Source: Mycobacterium scrofulaceum
GTDB taxonomy: Bacteria; Actinomycetota; Actinomycetes; Mycobacteriales; Mycobacteriaceae
Assembly (NCBI RefSeq): GCF_001667885.1
Contig: NZ_LZJW01000081.1
Coordinates: 1-56,519, forward strand
Length of the DNA: 56,519 nt
Direction: 5' to 3'
The notes below the pieces were generated by a model that saw only the letters and a list, made by a program, of their open reading frames with translations, had not been told where the DNA came from and ran no database searches. The translations under genes were made by a program, and so were the position numbers. This document shows, one piece after another, positions 10,030 to 20,359 of this stretch. The first letter of the stretch is position 1. Each line of letters begins with the position of its first letter.

Positions 10030-10533
10030 ATGTACACGCTGAGACGTCTCCGAACATGCGCGGCGCTGATCGCGGTGGTAATCACCTGGGCGATGACATT
10101 CGGCGTCAAGGCCCACGCCGACGGAGGTACCACGGTCGTGCTGGACAACTATTTGCGGCGCTGCGATTTCAGCCGCGTCGGGGTGGCGCCCAAGGTGCCG
10201 AGCCCGATGCTCGGCACCGGCTCGGCGGTCATCCGTACCACCGGGTCAAAAGCGGTCGCCGAGGTGCACCTGTACGACGAGCCCGAGCCCGGCACCCACC
10301 TCGATGTCGGGCTGATCCAGATGCCCCGGCCGTCGTCGAGCACCTGCGGACCGGGTGACCCCGGGACTGCTTTCGCCGGCATGGATATCGACGCTGCGGG
10401 CAATGGCACAACGACCGTGCAGGACACCATTCGACCCGGGACGACGGGGGTATGGGTGATTGTCGAGCGCGCCAATGCCAACTCCCAGAGCCCGGCGGAG
10501 TTCTACACATCGGAGTTCGTCGCACCGGTATAA
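10030..10533 (+). CDS. Secreted protein of unknown function
   Basis: A 167-residue protein with a clear signal peptide: positively charged MYTLRRLRTC, a hydrophobic stretch ALIAVVITWAMTFGVKA, and a likely AHA cleavage near residue 30. The mature part (about 135 residues) is rich in beta-prone segments and Gly/Thr/Pro, with two cysteines (CDFS and STCGPG) that could form a disulfide. No catalytic motif is recognised. Similar short exported proteins of unknown role are common in mycobacteria. The ATG at 10030 has GGAAGAA upstream. The perfect CRP box just before the gene is the only clue to its control. It stands where M. tuberculosis has Rv3796, which it does not resemble. Confidence 0.85.
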   Translation: MYTLRRLRTCAALIAVVITWAMTFGVKAHADGGTTVVLDNYLRRCDFSRVGVAPKVPSPMLGTGSAVIRTTGSKAVAEVHLYDEPEPGTHLDVGLIQMPRPSSSTCGPGDPGTAFAGMDIDAAGNGTTTVQDTIRPGTTGVWVIVERANANSQSPAEFYTSEFVAPV

Positions 10534-10623
10534 CCACTCGTTCGGCGGGCAGTGCCTAAAGTCCCTATCTCTGCGACGCGGTCGAGTGCTCCGATAAAGG
10601 GGTCGCACCGTAAGGGGCGTCAG

Positions 10624-11106
10624 ATGAAAGGTACGACAATGGACGCTTCCCAACAGTCCCAAGCCTCGACGCGCTTTTTCTGCCGCGCGCTCGGTCCCTT
10701 CCTCGTCGTCATCGACGTGACGGCGGTGGCGCGCTCCTCCGACATGCAGTCGCTGCTGTCACAGTTCGAGGCGAACTCGATGTGGACCTTCGTGACCGGA
10801 GCCTTCATCTTGCTGCTCGGCCTGACCATCGTCGCCGCCCACCAGAGCTGGCGCGGCGCCGCGGCGGTCATCGTCTCCCTGCTCGGCTGGCTGATCGTGC
10901 TGCGCGGTCTGCTGCTGGTGGCGTTCCCCAAGTTCTTCGCCTCGCTGGCCAACGACATGATCGGCGCGCAGGGTTGGTGGATCGCGGCGTGCGTCGTGTT
11001 CGCCCTGGTCGGCCTGTACCTGACCTACGTCGGCTGGGCACCCGCGCCGCACCGACCGGCGTCGCAAGCGGCGGTGGCCAACCCGGACCTGCCGCGAGCC
11101 GCGTGA
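10624..11106 (+). CDS. Small integral membrane protein
   Basis: A roughly 160-residue protein with about four membrane segments: RALGPFLVVIDVTAV, WTFVTGAFILLLGLTIVAA, VIVSLLGWLIVLRGLLLVAF and WWIAACVVFALVGLYLTYVGW. The tail is short and Pro/Ala-rich. The ATG at 10624 is chosen because AAGGGG precedes it by a suitable distance; the ATG at 10639 is a possible alternative, and the open frame back to 10552 lacks a ribosome site. The stop overlaps the GTG start of the FHA-domain gene by four bases, so the two products are probably made together and may interact. No known family could be named with certainty. Confidence 0.8.
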   Translation: MKGTTMDASQQSQASTRFFCRALGPFLVVIDVTAVARSSDMQSLLSQFEANSMWTFVTGAFILLLGLTIVAAHQSWRGAAAVIVSLLGWLIVLRGLLLVAFPKFFASLANDMIGAQGWWIAACVVFALVGLYLTYVGWAPAPHRPASQAAVANPDLPRAA

Positions 11107-11528
11107 GCGAGACGGGGTCGACGCCGCACCCGCCGGCTCAAGGCGAGAGCCTGGAGGAGCTCACCGGCGCCCTCGGTACCGCCGTTCCCGCCGAATTCGA
11201 CGCGGCGGTCGAGGACACGCCGACGCCGACCCCCGGCTCGGCGTTGCTCGTCGTGAAGCGGGGGCCCAACGCAGGTGCACAGTTCGCCTTGACCCGACCC
11301 GTCACGTCCGCCGGGCGCCATCCCGAAAGCGACATCTACCTCGACGACATCACCGTCAGCCGTCGGCACGCCGAATTCCGAAGCGGCGGCGGCCAATTCC
11401 GCGTCGTCGACGTGGGCAGCATGAATCAGACCTACGTCAACCGGGAGCCCGTCGATTCCGCGGTGCTGGCCAACGGCGACGAAATCCAAATCGGCAGGGT
11501 CCGGCTGGTCTTCCTCACCAGCGCGTAG
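11103..11528 (+). CDS. FHA-domain protein, GarA-like paralogue
   Basis: A 141-residue protein with a C-terminal forkhead-associated domain (about residues 46-140) that is very close to GarA: GSALLVVKRGPNAGAQFAL, SAGRHPESDIYLDDITVSRRH and REPVDSAVLANGDEIQIG. FHA domains bind phosphothreonine. Arg72, Ser86 and His89 of the binding face are present. Two features differ from GarA. The N-terminal tail lacks the ETTS motif that PknB/PknG phosphorylate, and the usual NGT loop reads NQT (residues 108-110). It is translationally coupled to the membrane protein upstream and lies ten bases before fadE35. It could sense a phosphorylated kinase or partner without GarA's self-inhibitory switch (inference). 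Confidence 0.9.
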   Translation: MSETGSTPHPPAQGESLEELTGALGTAVPAEFDAAVEDTPTPTPGSALLVVKRGPNAGAQFALTRPVTSAGRHPESDIYLDDITVSRRHAEFRSGGGQFRVVDVGSMNQTYVNREPVDSAVLANGDEIQIGRVRLVFLTSA

Positions 11529-11538
11529 CGTCTCAGCC

Positions 11539-13311
11539 ATGAGCGACTACGCCGCAGAGGCGGTAGACCGGCTCCCCTTCTCCACCGAGGAGAAGGGGCA
11601 GCGCTACCGCACCGAGAACTACCGCGGGGCCGTGGGCCTCAACTGGTACCTCACCGACCCCACCCTGCAGTTCACCATGGCGTACTACCTGCGGCCGGAG
11701 GAACTGGCCGTCGTGGAGCCGCATCTGGTGCGCATGGGCGAACTGATGGGCGGCCCGGTCGCGAGGTGGGCGGAGGAGACCGACCACAACCCGCCCCGGC
11801 TGGAACGCTACGACCGGTGGGGACACGACGTCAGCCAGGTCGTCATGCCGGCGTCGTTCACCCAGTCCAAGCGCGCGGTCCTCGACGCCCAGCAGGCGCT
11901 GCGCAACGACGCCCGCGCCGCCAAGGTGAGCTCCGGGCTGGGCCTGTTCGCGTCGAATTACCTGCTCAACCAGGCAGACATCGGGATGGGCTGCGCGCTG
12001 GGCACCGGCGGCGGCATGGTCCAGTCGCTGGTGGCCGCCTACGCGCCGGCCGACGTGCGCGAGCACGTGCTGGCCAAATTCGCCTCCGGCGAGTGGGCCG
12101 GGGAGACGGCGCAACTGCTGACCGAACGCACCGGCGGCTCGGACCTGGGCGCGCTGGAGACGACGGCGACCCGCGTCGGGGATTCCTGGATCCTCAACGG
12201 CTTCAAGTGGTTTGCCTCCAACTGCGCCGGCGAGGCGTTCGTCGTACTGGCCAAGCCGGAGGGCGCGCCCGACTCGACACGCGGCGTCGCCAACTTCCTG
12301 GTGCTGCGCACCCGGCGCGACGGGTCACGCAACGGGGTGCGGGTGCGCCGCCTCAAGGACAAGCTCGGCACCCGCTCGGTGGCCTCCGGCGAGGTGGAAT
12401 TCGTTGACGCGGAAGCGTTTCTGCTGTCCGGGGAGCCCAGCGGCGAGGCGGGCCCGTCGGACGGCAAGGGCTTGGGTCGCATGATGGAGCTGACCAACGC
12501 CGCGCGCCTCGGCATCGCCCTGTTCGGGCTCGGCAACGCGCGCCGCGCCCTGGTCGAGTCGCTGTGCTACGCCCGCCGACGGCACGCGTTCGGTGGCGCG
12601 CTGATCGACAAGCCGCTGATGCGGCGCAAGCTCGCCGAGATGATCGTCGACGTGGAGGCCGCGCAGGCCATGGTCTTCGACGGCACCGGAGCCGCCAACC
12701 ACCGCCAGCCCCGCGGCATGCGGCAGCGCATCGCGGTGCCGGTGACCAAGCTGAAAGTGTGCCGGCTCGGCATCACCTCGGCGTCCGATGCGATCGAAAT
12801 CCACGGCGGCAACGGCTATATCGAGACCTGGCCGGTGGCCCGGCTGCTGCGCGACGCGCAGGTGAACACGATCTGGGAGGGGCCCGACAACATCCTGTGC
12901 CTGGACGTGCGACGCGGCATCGAGCAGACCCGCGCGCACGAGGCGTTGTTGGCGCGGCTGCGCGACGCGGTGTCGGTGTCGGACGACGACGACACCACGC
13001 GGCTGGTCGCCGGGCGCATCGAGGACCTCGACGCCGCCATCACCGCGTGGTCCAAGCTGGACCGTGACATGGCCGAGGCCCGGCTGTTCCCGCTGGCCCA
13101 ATTCATGGGCGACGTGTACGCGGGCGCGTTGCTCACCGAGCAGGCCGCCTGGGAACGCGAGACCCGCGGCGGGGAGCGCAAGGCGCTGGTCGCCCGGTTG
13201 CATGCGCAGCGGTACCTCGCCGATCGCGGCGCGTTGCGCGGCATCGACGCCGAGTCCGACGAGGCGCTGCAGCGGTTCGACGAACTGGTCGACGGCGCGC
13301 TGCAGGGCTAG
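11539..13311 (+). CDS. fadE35: Acyl-CoA dehydrogenase FadE35
   Basis: A 590-residue flavin-dependent acyl-CoA dehydrogenase of the large AidB-like type, which introduces a double bond next to the thioester of an acyl-CoA. The N-terminal domain includes ALGTGGGMVQSLV, and the flavin-binding middle region has TERTGGSDLGALETTA. The C-terminal helical domain carries CYARRRHAFGGALIDKPLMRR and EIHGGNGYIETWPVARLLRDAQVNTIWEG-type motifs. The start ATG at 11539 is near the family's. It occupies the same place as Rv3797 of M. tuberculosis, convergent with accD4. The substrate is unknown; the location beside mycolate genes suggests a lipid role. Confidence 0.92.
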   Translation: MSDYAAEAVDRLPFSTEEKGQRYRTENYRGAVGLNWYLTDPTLQFTMAYYLRPEELAVVEPHLVRMGELMGGPVARWAEETDHNPPRLERYDRWGHDVSQVVMPASFTQSKRAVLDAQQALRNDARAAKVSSGLGLFASNYLLNQADIGMGCALGTGGGMVQSLVAAYAPADVREHVLAKFASGEWAGETAQLLTERTGGSDLGALETTATRVGDSWILNGFKWFASNCAGEAFVVLAKPEGAPDSTRGVANFLVLRTRRDGSRNGVRVRRLKDKLGTRSVASGEVEFVDAEAFLLSGEPSGEAGPSDGKGLGRMMELTNAARLGIALFGLGNARRALVESLCYARRRHAFGGALIDKPLMRRKLAEMIVDVEAAQAMVFDGTGAANHRQPRGMRQRIAVPVTKLKVCRLGITSASDAIEIHGGNGYIETWPVARLLRDAQVNTIWEGPDNILCLDVRRGIEQTRAHEALLARLRDAVSVSDDDDTTRLVAGRIEDLDAAITAWSKLDRDMAEARLFPLAQFMGDVYAGALLTEQAAWERETRGGERKALVARLHAQRYLADRGALRGIDAESDEALQRFDELVDGALQG

Positions 13312-13367
13312 CGATCGCTGCCCGCCACGCGGGGCACCGCGCGGCAACCACCACTTCGTCCACGGAT

Positions 13368-13389
13368 TTGATATCGCACGCGATATCAA
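13368..13389. repeat. Perfect 22-base inverted repeat between convergent genes
   Basis: TTGATATCGC - AC - GCGATATCAA is a perfect ten-base-arm palindrome in the 147-base gap between the 3' ends of fadE35 and accD4. As RNA it folds with a four-base loop and could end transcription from both sides, though no long U-run follows. It also looks like a regulator operator, but no promoter is expected between convergent genes. Confidence 0.6.
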
Positions 13390-13458
13390 GTTTCGCGGTC
13401 GGCATATGGTCGGCGAGACGGTGCCGGGCGGCCAATGAAACTTCGCCGCGGGGCGGAT

Positions 13459-15030
13459 CTAGACCGGAATCAGCCCGTGCTTTCGCGCCGTGCGGAACCA
13501 TAACTGCTTGTCCCGCAACAACTTCATGGACTTACGCAGCAACAGCCGGGTGTCGTGCGGGTCGATGACCGCGTCGATGAAGCCGCGTTCGGCGGCCGTC
13601 CACGGGATCGCCATGTTGAGGTTGTAGCCCTCGATGAAGTCCTTCTTGATCTGCTGCGCCTCGGGGGTGGTCGGGTCGGGGAACCGCTTCATCAGCAGCT
13701 GCGCGGCGCCCTCGCCGCCGATCACCGCGATGCGCGCGGTGGGCCAGGCGAAGTTGAAGTCGGCTGTCAGCTGCCGGGACCCCATCACGGCGTACGCGCC
13801 GCCGTAGGACTTGCGGACGGTGATGGTCACCTTCGGCACGTCGGCCTCCACGACCGAGTAGAGGAACCGTCCGCCGCGCTTGATGATGCCCCGCTTCTCC
13901 TCCTCGGCGCCCGGCAGGAACCCGGGGGTGTCCACCACGAAGACCAGCGGGATGTTGAACGCGTCGCAGAACCGGATGAACCGGGCCGCCTTGTCGGAGG
14001 CCTCGTTGTCGATCGACCCGGACAGGTACATGGGCTGGTTGGCGATCACGCCCACCGGGTGCCCGTCGACGCGGGCGTATCCGGTGATGATGGCCGGCCC
14101 GTGCTGCGCGGCCACCTCGAGGAAGTCACCGTCGTCGAAGATGCGCAGCAGGATCTCGTGCATGTCGTAGGCCATGTTGTCCGAGTCTGGCACGATCGAG
14201 TCGAGCTCCAGATCGGTCGGCGTGACCTCCGGCTCCAGCCCGGGGTTGACGATCGGCGGCTTGTCGAAGCAGTTCGAGGGCAGGAACGACAGGAAGTCCC
14301 GCACGTACTGGAACGCCTCCGCCTCGGAATCCACCACCTGATGGATGTTGCCGTAGCGGGCCTGCGCGTCGGAGCCGCCGAGCTCGTCCAGGGTGACCTC
14401 CTCGCCGGTCACCTCCCGAATCACGTCGGGACCGGTCACGAAGAAGTAGCCCTGGTCACGCACCGAGACCAGGAGGTCGTCCTGGATCGGCGAATACACC
14501 GCTCCCCCAGCGCACTTGCCGAAGATGAGGGAGATCTGCGGCACCAACCCCGACAGCGCCTCGTGGCGGCGGCCCAGCTCGGCGTACCACGCCAGCGAGG
14601 TGACCGCGTCCTGGATGCGTGCTCCACCCGAGTCCTGGATGCCGATGATCGGGCAGCCGATCATCGCGCACCACTCCATCAGGCGGGCGACCTTGCGGCC
14701 GAACATCTCGCCGACCGTGCCCTGGAACACCGTCTGATCGTGGGAGAACACCCCGACGGGCCGGCCGTCGATCGTGGCGTGTCCGGTGACGCACCCGTCG
14801 CCGTACAGCGCGTTCGGGTCGTTCGGCGTCTTGGCCAGCGCGCCGACCTCGAGGAAGGTCCCCGGGTCGACCAGCGCGTGGATGCGGGCCCGGGCACTGG
14901 GGATGCCCTTCTTGTCGCGCTTGGCGACGGCCTTCTCACCGCCGGGCTCCTTGGCCAGCTCCATGCGAACGTGAAGCTCGGCCAGCTTTTCGGCTGTCGT
15001 GTGAGCGCGAGAAGGCTCCGCACCGGTCAC
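13459..15030 (-). CDS. accD4: Acyl-CoA carboxylase beta subunit AccD4
   Basis: The carboxyltransferase subunit that, with AccA3, AccD5 and AccE5, carboxylates the C24-C26 acyl-CoA used as extender by Pks13 in mycolic acid condensation. The 523-residue length matches the family. Both crotonase-fold halves are visible. The N-terminal half has [21 protein letters not shown] and [15 protein letters not shown]. The C-terminal half has [19 protein letters not shown], the oxyanion-forming [16 protein letters not shown], and [17 protein letters not shown]. The GTG start at 15030 shares one base with the pks13 stop (TAGTG), so the genes are coupled. It is the last gene of the fadD32-pks13-accD4 operon. 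Confidence 0.97.
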   Translation of the reverse strand: MTGAEPSRAHTTAEKLAELHVRMELAKEPGGEKAVAKRDKKGIPSARARIHALVDPGTFLEVGALAKTPNDPNALYGDGCVTGHATIDGRPVGVFSHDQTVFQGTVGEMFGRKVARLMEWCAMIGCPIIGIQDSGGARIQDAVTSLAWYAELGRRHEALSGLVPQISLIFGKCAGGAVYSPIQDDLLVSVRDQGYFFVTGPDVIREVTGEEVTLDELGGSDAQARYGNIHQVVDSEAEAFQYVRDFLSFLPSNCFDKPPIVNPGLEPEVTPTDLELDSIVPDSDNMAYDMHEILLRIFDDGDFLEVAAQHGPAIITGYARVDGHPVGVIANQPMYLSGSIDNEASDKAARFIRFCDAFNIPLVFVVDTPGFLPGAEEEKRGIIKRGGRFLYSVVEADVPKVTITVRKSYGGAYAVMGSRQLTADFNFAWPTARIAVIGGEGAAQLLMKRFPDPTTPEAQQIKKDFIEGYNLNMAIPWTAAERGFIDAVIDPHDTRLLLRKSMKLLRDKQLWFRTARKHGLIPV

Positions 15031-18000
15031 TAGTTGCCCACCTCACTCTTCCGGCGGCGCCCCGCCTCGATGTTCCCCAGCGCCTCGGTCATGTGCGCGC
15101 CGACCTTGGCGATGATCGGCTCGTCGATGGCCTGGATGTGCTCGCCACCGATCGGCACGACCTCGAGGTCAGACACGTACTCACCCCAGCCGCCATCCGG
15201 CTGGCGAATGGCATACCGCGGCTCGAACTCGATGACGTCGTCATGGTAGCGATCCGCCATGTAGAGCGTGACGTGGCCGTCGTACGGCTCGATCTGCACC
15301 GTCTCCAGGGCGCGGTTGTCCAGGTAGGACGTCCGCTGGTGCTCGATGATCCCGCCCGGGACCTGCACGCCGCTCTGCTGAACGATCTCCAGCACGAACT
15401 TGACCTGACCCTCGTCGTCGAGCTCCTCGAGCTGCTCGTAGGGGATCGCGGGGATCTCGACGTTGAAGGTGCGCTCGGCGAATTTCGCGTACCGGTCCCA
15501 GCGCTTGCGGGTCTCTTCCCGCGTCTGCGGGATCTCCTCGCCGGCGCGGACCGTGTCGATCATGCCGACGAACGCCACGTTCGCGCCCATCCGCTTGAGC
15601 CCGATCGCGCAGGCGTAGGCCAACGCGCCACCCAACGACCAGCCGACAAGGATGAACGGCTTGTCCCCGTTGATCTCCAGCAGTTTGGGCACGTACTGGG
15701 CGGCCCGTTCCTGCACGGTGCCCTCGACGCGCTCGAGCCCGTACATCGGGGTGTCCGGCGGCAACCGCTTGAGCAGCGGCTCGTAGACCACCGTCGACCC
15801 GCCGGCCGGGTGGAACACGAAAACCGGTACCTGCGAATCGTTTTGCGGCGCCCGGATGGTGCGGACGAACCCGTCGAGTTCGCCGGCCTCGAGGTAGTTG
15901 CGCACCTTCTCGGCCAGCGCCTCGATGGTGTCCGACGTCCGCACGTCCTCGGCGGTGATCGGCCCATCGGCCCGCTCGGAGAGGCGCTGCGCCATCTTCT
16001 CGGCCTGCGCGTCGTCCAGCTTGGGCAGCGGGTTGAAGATGCCGCCCGGGGACTTGCCGGTGACGATCGCCCACGTCGCGAACGTGACCCGTTCGGCGGC
16101 GTCGCGCGGCGGCACGTCGGAGTTGAGCGCCTTGCTGACCGCCTCCTGGTTGAGCGCTTGCGCGGCGCCGGCCAAGTTGGGTGCGGGCTGCCCGCCGTTC
16201 GCCTTCGGCCCGGACGGGTCGGTGGGCGGCGGCGGGATCGGCACGTCCGAGGCAGGCGGCTGCGTCTCCGGCTCCGCCTGCGGGTCGGGCGCGGGCGCTG
16301 CGATCGTGGCGGGCGAGGCGCCGCTCATCAACTGCGCCTGGGCCTTCGCGATCTCCTCGGCCGAGTGCGTCTGCTGGTATTCGTGCAGCTGCTCGACCTC
16401 GTCGCGGTGCTCGACCGCGTACTTGATCAGCTCCTCGATGTTGTAGAGGTTGGCGTCGCGGACCGCCGTCAATTGGATCGGCGGCAGGTCGAAGTCGTAC
16501 TCGACGCGGTTCTTGATGCGCACCGCCATCAGCGAGTCCAGGCCGAGCTCAATCAGCGGCACCTCCCACGGCAGGTCCTCGGGTTCGTAGCCCATGGCCG
16601 AGCCGACGATCAGGCCGAGCCGCTCCGCGACGGTCTCGCCCGAGTCCGGCGACCACTTGCCCATGCTGGCCGAGAAGTACCGGTTGGTCAGGCTGTCGGT
16701 CAGGGTTTCGGCTCCGGCGTCCTCACCGGACTCCTCCGGCGCGGCAACGGCCGCCCCGTTGGACGGGGCCGTGATCGCCGCGCCCGCGCCGACCGCGGCC
16801 GGCAACGCGACGCCGGTCTCGCCGGCCCGGGTCACCAGCGCGTCGTAGACCAGCGTGAAGGACTCGTCGATGCGAGCGTGCACCTGCACGGAGGCGCCGC
16901 CCGGGTGCCGGGTCAGCGTCGTCACCAGCCGGGCGCCCTCGCCGGGCACCACACGCTGCTCGGCGGCCGCCAGCTGCGCGTCCGGAAGGACCTCCGCCGC
17001 AGCGGCTTTCACCAACGCGGGCAGGTCCGTCAGGCCCCGGGGGTTGTACTCCCAGACGTGCCGGCCGTCCGGCAGCGCGACGTGGTTGCCCGGCATGAGC
17101 ACCGAGCTGCTGCCATGCGCGAAGTGCACGTCCAGCCAGTGCTCCTTGCGCTTGAACCGGGTCGGCGGAATGTTGGCGTAGTCCTCGGGACCGGACGCCC
17201 GGCTGAACAGCGTCCAGATGTCCAGGTCGTGGCCGTAGACGTAGAGCTGGGCCATGGCCGCGATCATCGCCTCGACGTCGTCCTGCTTCTTGGCCAGCGT
17301 CGCGATCAGCTGCGCGTCGTGCAACCCGGCCGCGGCAGTGGTCAGGCCGATCTGCATGAGCGCCACCGGGTTGGGCGCCAGCTCCAAAAAGGTGGTGAAC
17401 CCGCTGTCCACGGCGTTGCGGACACCGTGCGTGAAGTACACCGAGTGCCGCATCCCCTTGACCCAGTAGGCGACGTCGTGGATCGGCTCGCCGTCGGGCT
17501 TGATGTAGGTACCCTCGTGCACCGTCGAGAAGATCCCCACCCTGGGCGTCATCGGCTCGATGCCCTGCAACTCCGCGGAGAACTCGCCGAGCAGCGGGTC
17601 CATCTGCGAGGTGTGGCCGGCGCCCTTGGTCTGCAGCTTGCGGGCGAAACGGCCCTCGGCCTCGGCCCGGGCGACGATCGCGTCGATCTGTTCGGGCGGG
17701 CCGCCGATGACCGTCTGGGTGGGCGCCGCGTAGACGCACACCTCCAGGCCCGGGAAGTCGGCGAACACCGTCTTGAGCTCGTCGGCGGAGTACTCGACGA
17801 GCGCCATGAAGCGGATGTACTCGCCGAACAGCATCGCCTCGCCCTCACCCATCAGGTGCGAGCGCGACGCGATGACCCGGGCGGCGTCGGCCAGCGACAG
17901 CCCGCCGGCGAAGTAGGCGGACGCGGGTTCACCGAGGGACTGCCCGATCACCGCGGCGGGCTTGGCGCCGTGGTGCTTGAGCAACTCGCCGAGCGCGATC

Positions 18001-20348
18001 TGGATCGCGAAGATCACCACGTTGGACGTCTCGATGCCGTACTCGTGCGAGTCGTCCAAGATCAGCTCGAGCACCGAGTAACCGCGCTCATCCTGGATCA
18101 GCGCGTCGACCTTCTCGATCCACTCCGCGAACACCTCGTTGCGCAGGTAGAGGTTCTTCCCCATCTTGCGGTGCTGCGCGCCGAAGCCGGCCATCGCCCA
18201 GACCGGCCCGTTGGTCACGGGCCCGTCGACGCTGAACACGCCCGGCCGCTGCTTGCCCTCGGCCACGGCGCGCAGACCCTTGATGGCCTCTTCGTGGTCG
18301 TGGGCCAGCACGACCGCGCGGGAACGGCCGTGGTTGCGCCGCGACAGCGCCCGGCCGACCGATTCCAGGGACGACGCCTGACCTTCCGGGCTTTCCAGCC
18401 AGTCCGCGAGCTCAGCGGCCGCGGCCTTCTTGCGCGAGGTCAGGAACGCCGACACGGCGAGCGGGATCAGGGGCTTGGTCGGCTCCGCCGCCTCTTTCGC
18501 CGCGAGCTCTTCGAGCGCGATCTCCTTGAGCCGCAGCGCCTCGTCGGTGACGCCCGGCAGCTCGTAGTCGTCCTCCTCGGGCGCCTCGGCATCCGGGATG
18601 ATGTTGCCGAAATCGTCGAACCGCAGCGCATGGCTCTCCATGGTGGGGGCCTCGGCGGTTTCCGCGGCCGCCTGCGGTTCGGGCGCCGGCTCCGGCTCCC
18701 GCTCGATGACGTCACGGGGCAAGACCTCGCGCACCACCAGGTGCGCGTTGGCGCCACCGAAGCCGAAGCTGGACACCCCGGCCAGGGCGTAGCCGCCGTA
18801 GCGCGGCCAGTCGGTGGGCTGGTCGACCACCTTCAGGCGCATCGCGTCGAAGTCGATGTAGGGGCTGGGGCCGGCGAAGTTGATCGACGGCGGCAGCTTG
18901 TCGTGCTGCAGCGCGAGCACCACCTTGGCCATGCTGGCCGCGCCGGCCGCCGACTCCAGGTGGCCCACATTGGTTTTCACCGCGCCCAGCAGCGCCGGGC
19001 GGTCGGCGGGGCGGCCCCGGCCGACGACGCGGCCCAGCGCCTCGGCCTCGATCGGGTCGCCGAGGACGGTGCCGGTGCCGTGCGCCTCGATGTAGTCGAC
19101 GTTGCGGGGATCGATGCCCGCGTCCTTATAGGCCCGGCGCAGCACGTCGGCCTGCGCGTCCTGGTTGGGGGCGATCAGGCCGTTGGACCGGCCGTCGTGG
19201 TTGACCGCGCTGCCCGCGATCACGGCGAGGATCTGGTCGCCGTCGCGGCGGGCGTCGTCGACGCGCTTGAGCACCAGCATGCCGCCGCCCTCGGAGCGGG
19301 TGTAGCCGTCGGCGTCCGACGAGAACGACTTGATCCGGCCGTCGGGCGAGAGGACCTGGCCGATCTCGTCGAAGCCGAGGGTGACGACCGGCGTGATCAG
19401 CGCGTTGACGCCGCCGGCGACGGCCACGTCGCACTCGCCGTTGCGCAGCGCCTGGACCGCCTGGTGGGCGGCCACCAGCGAGCTCGAGCAGGCGGTGTCG
19501 ACGGCGACCGACGGACCGCGGAAGTCGTAGAAGTAGGAGACCCGGTTGGCGATGATCGACGTCGCGGTGCCGGTGATGGCGTAGGGGTGCGCGACGGTCG
19601 GGTCGGACACCGCCAGGAAGCTGTAGTCGTTGTTGGAGACACCGACGTAGACGCCGACGGACCCGCCGCGCAGGCTCGACGCCGGGATGCGGGCGTGTTC
19701 GAGCGCCTCCCAGGTCAGCTCCAGCGCCATCCGCTGCTGCGGGTCGATGTTGTCGGCCTCGGTCTTGGCGACCGCGAAGAACTCGGAGTCGAACCCCTTG
19801 ATGTCTTTCAGGTAGCCACCGCGGGTGCGGGCCTTGGCCATCCGCTCGGCGAGCCGCGGCTCCTCGAGAAACTCCGCCCACCGGCCCTCGGGCAGGTCGG
19901 TGATGGCGTCGCGGCCCTCTATGAGCGCCTGCCACGTCTCGTCGGGGGTGTTCATGTCCCCGGGCAGCCGGGTCGACAGGCCCACGATCGCGATGTCGAC
20001 ACGCTCGGCGGGGCCGTTGCGTGTCCAGTCGGAAACGTCGTCACCCGAGGTGTCGAGCTCCGGCTCGCCCTCGATGATCCGGGTGGCCAGCGACTCGATG
20101 GTCGGGTGCTGGAAGGCCACCGCGACCGACAGGGTGACACCGGTCATGTCCTCGATGTCGGCGGCCATCGCGACGGCGTCGCGCGACGACAGGCCGAGCT
20201 CGACCATGGGCACCGACTCGTCGATGTCGTCCGGCGACTTCCCGACGGCCCGGCCCACCCAGTTGCGCAGCCACTCGCGCATCTCGGGGACTGTGAGCTC
20301 GGTCTTCTTTGCGGGCGAGTTCTCCTGAGGTTCGTCTGTGTCAGCCAT
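15030..20348 (-). CDS. pks13: Polyketide synthase Pks13 (mycolic acid condensase)
   Basis: Pks13 joins the meromycolyl chain, loaded by FadD32, to the carboxylated C24-C26 chain, and its thioesterase passes the product to trehalose. The 1772-residue order is ACP (Ser55 in LGLSSRDAV), ketosynthase (Cys287 in VDTACSSSL), acyltransferase (Ser804 in GQSLGEPAS), second ACP (Ser1272 in LGLDSLMAV), a Pro-rich linker, and thioesterase (Ser1571 in [11 protein letters not shown]). The first two numbers equal those of M. tuberculosis. The later ones drift by +3, +6 and +38, so the extra length lies mainly in the linker between the second ACP and the thioesterase. The ATG at 20348 is eleven bases after the fadD32 stop. 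Confidence 0.98.
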   Translation of the reverse strand: MADTDEPQENSPAKKTELTVPEMREWLRNWVGRAVGKSPDDIDESVPMVELGLSSRDAVAMAADIEDMTGVTLSVAVAFQHPTIESLATRIIEGEPELDTSGDDVSDWTRNGPAERVDIAIVGLSTRLPGDMNTPDETWQALIEGRDAITDLPEGRWAEFLEEPRLAERMAKARTRGGYLKDIKGFDSEFFAVAKTEADNIDPQQRMALELTWEALEHARIPASSLRGGSVGVYVGVSNNDYSFLAVSDPTVAHPYAITGTATSIIANRVSYFYDFRGPSVAVDTACSSSLVAAHQAVQALRNGECDVAVAGGVNALITPVVTLGFDEIGQVLSPDGRIKSFSSDADGYTRSEGGGMLVLKRVDDARRDGDQILAVIAGSAVNHDGRSNGLIAPNQDAQADVLRRAYKDAGIDPRNVDYIEAHGTGTVLGDPIEAEALGRVVGRGRPADRPALLGAVKTNVGHLESAAGAASMAKVVLALQHDKLPPSINFAGPSPYIDFDAMRLKVVDQPTDWPRYGGYALAGVSSFGFGGANAHLVVREVLPRDVIEREPEPAPEPQAAAETAEAPTMESHALRFDDFGNIIPDAEAPEEDDYELPGVTDEALRLKEIALEELAAKEAAEPTKPLIPLAVSAFLTSRKKAAAAELADWLESPEGQASSLESVGRALSRRNHGRSRAVVLAHDHEEAIKGLRAVAEGKQRPGVFSVDGPVTNGPVWAMAGFGAQHRKMGKNLYLRNEVFAEWIEKVDALIQDERGYSVLELILDDSHEYGIETSNVVIFAIQIALGELLKHHGAKPAAVIGQSLGEPASAYFAGGLSLADAARVIASRSHLMGEGEAMLFGEYIRFMALVEYSADELKTVFADFPGLEVCVYAAPTQTVIGGPPEQIDAIVARAEAEGRFARKLQTKGAGHTSQMDPLLGEFSAELQGIEPMTPRVGIFSTVHEGTYIKPDGEPIHDVAYWVKGMRHSVYFTHGVRNAVDSGFTTFLELAPNPVALMQIGLTTAAAGLHDAQLIATLAKKQDDVEAMIAAMAQLYVYGHDLDIWTLFSRASGPEDYANIPPTRFKRKEHWLDVHFAHGSSSVLMPGNHVALPDGRHVWEYNPRGLTDLPALVKAAAAEVLPDAQLAAAEQRVVPGEGARLVTTLTRHPGGASVQVHARIDESFTLVYDALVTRAGETGVALPAAVGAGAAITAPSNGAAVAAPEESGEDAGAETLTDSLTNRYFSASMGKWSPDSGETVAERLGLIVGSAMGYEPEDLPWEVPLIELGLDSLMAVRIKNRVEYDFDLPPIQLTAVRDANLYNIEELIKYAVEHRDEVEQLHEYQQTHSAEEIAKAQAQLMSGASPATIAAPAPDPQAEPETQPPASDVPIPPPPTDPSGPKANGGQPAPNLAGAAQALNQEAVSKALNSDVPPRDAAERVTFATWAIVTGKSPGGIFNPLPKLDDAQAEKMAQRLSERADGPITAEDVRTSDTIEALAEKVRNYLEAGELDGFVRTIRAPQNDSQVPVFVFHPAGGSTVVYEPLLKRLPPDTPMYGLERVEGTVQERAAQYVPKLLEINGDKPFILVGWSLGGALAYACAIGLKRMGANVAFVGMIDTVRAGEEIPQTREETRKRWDRYAKFAERTFNVEIPAIPYEQLEELDDEGQVKFVLEIVQQSGVQVPGGIIEHQRTSYLDNRALETVQIEPYDGHVTLYMADRYHDDVIEFEPRYAIRQPDGGWGEYVSDLEVVPIGGEHIQAIDEPIIAKVGAHMTEALGNIEAGRRRKSEVGN

Positions 20349-20359
20349 GGTTCCTGAAT

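Noticed and set aside
13312..13458. Small coding frame across the fadE35-accD4 gap
   Set aside because: The frames there are extensions of shadows and have no ribosome site.
15093..20357. Open frame of 1754 codons opposite pks13
   Set aside because: Shadow frame with low-complexity Arg/Val/Gly/His composition, and no ribosome site or recognisable domain.
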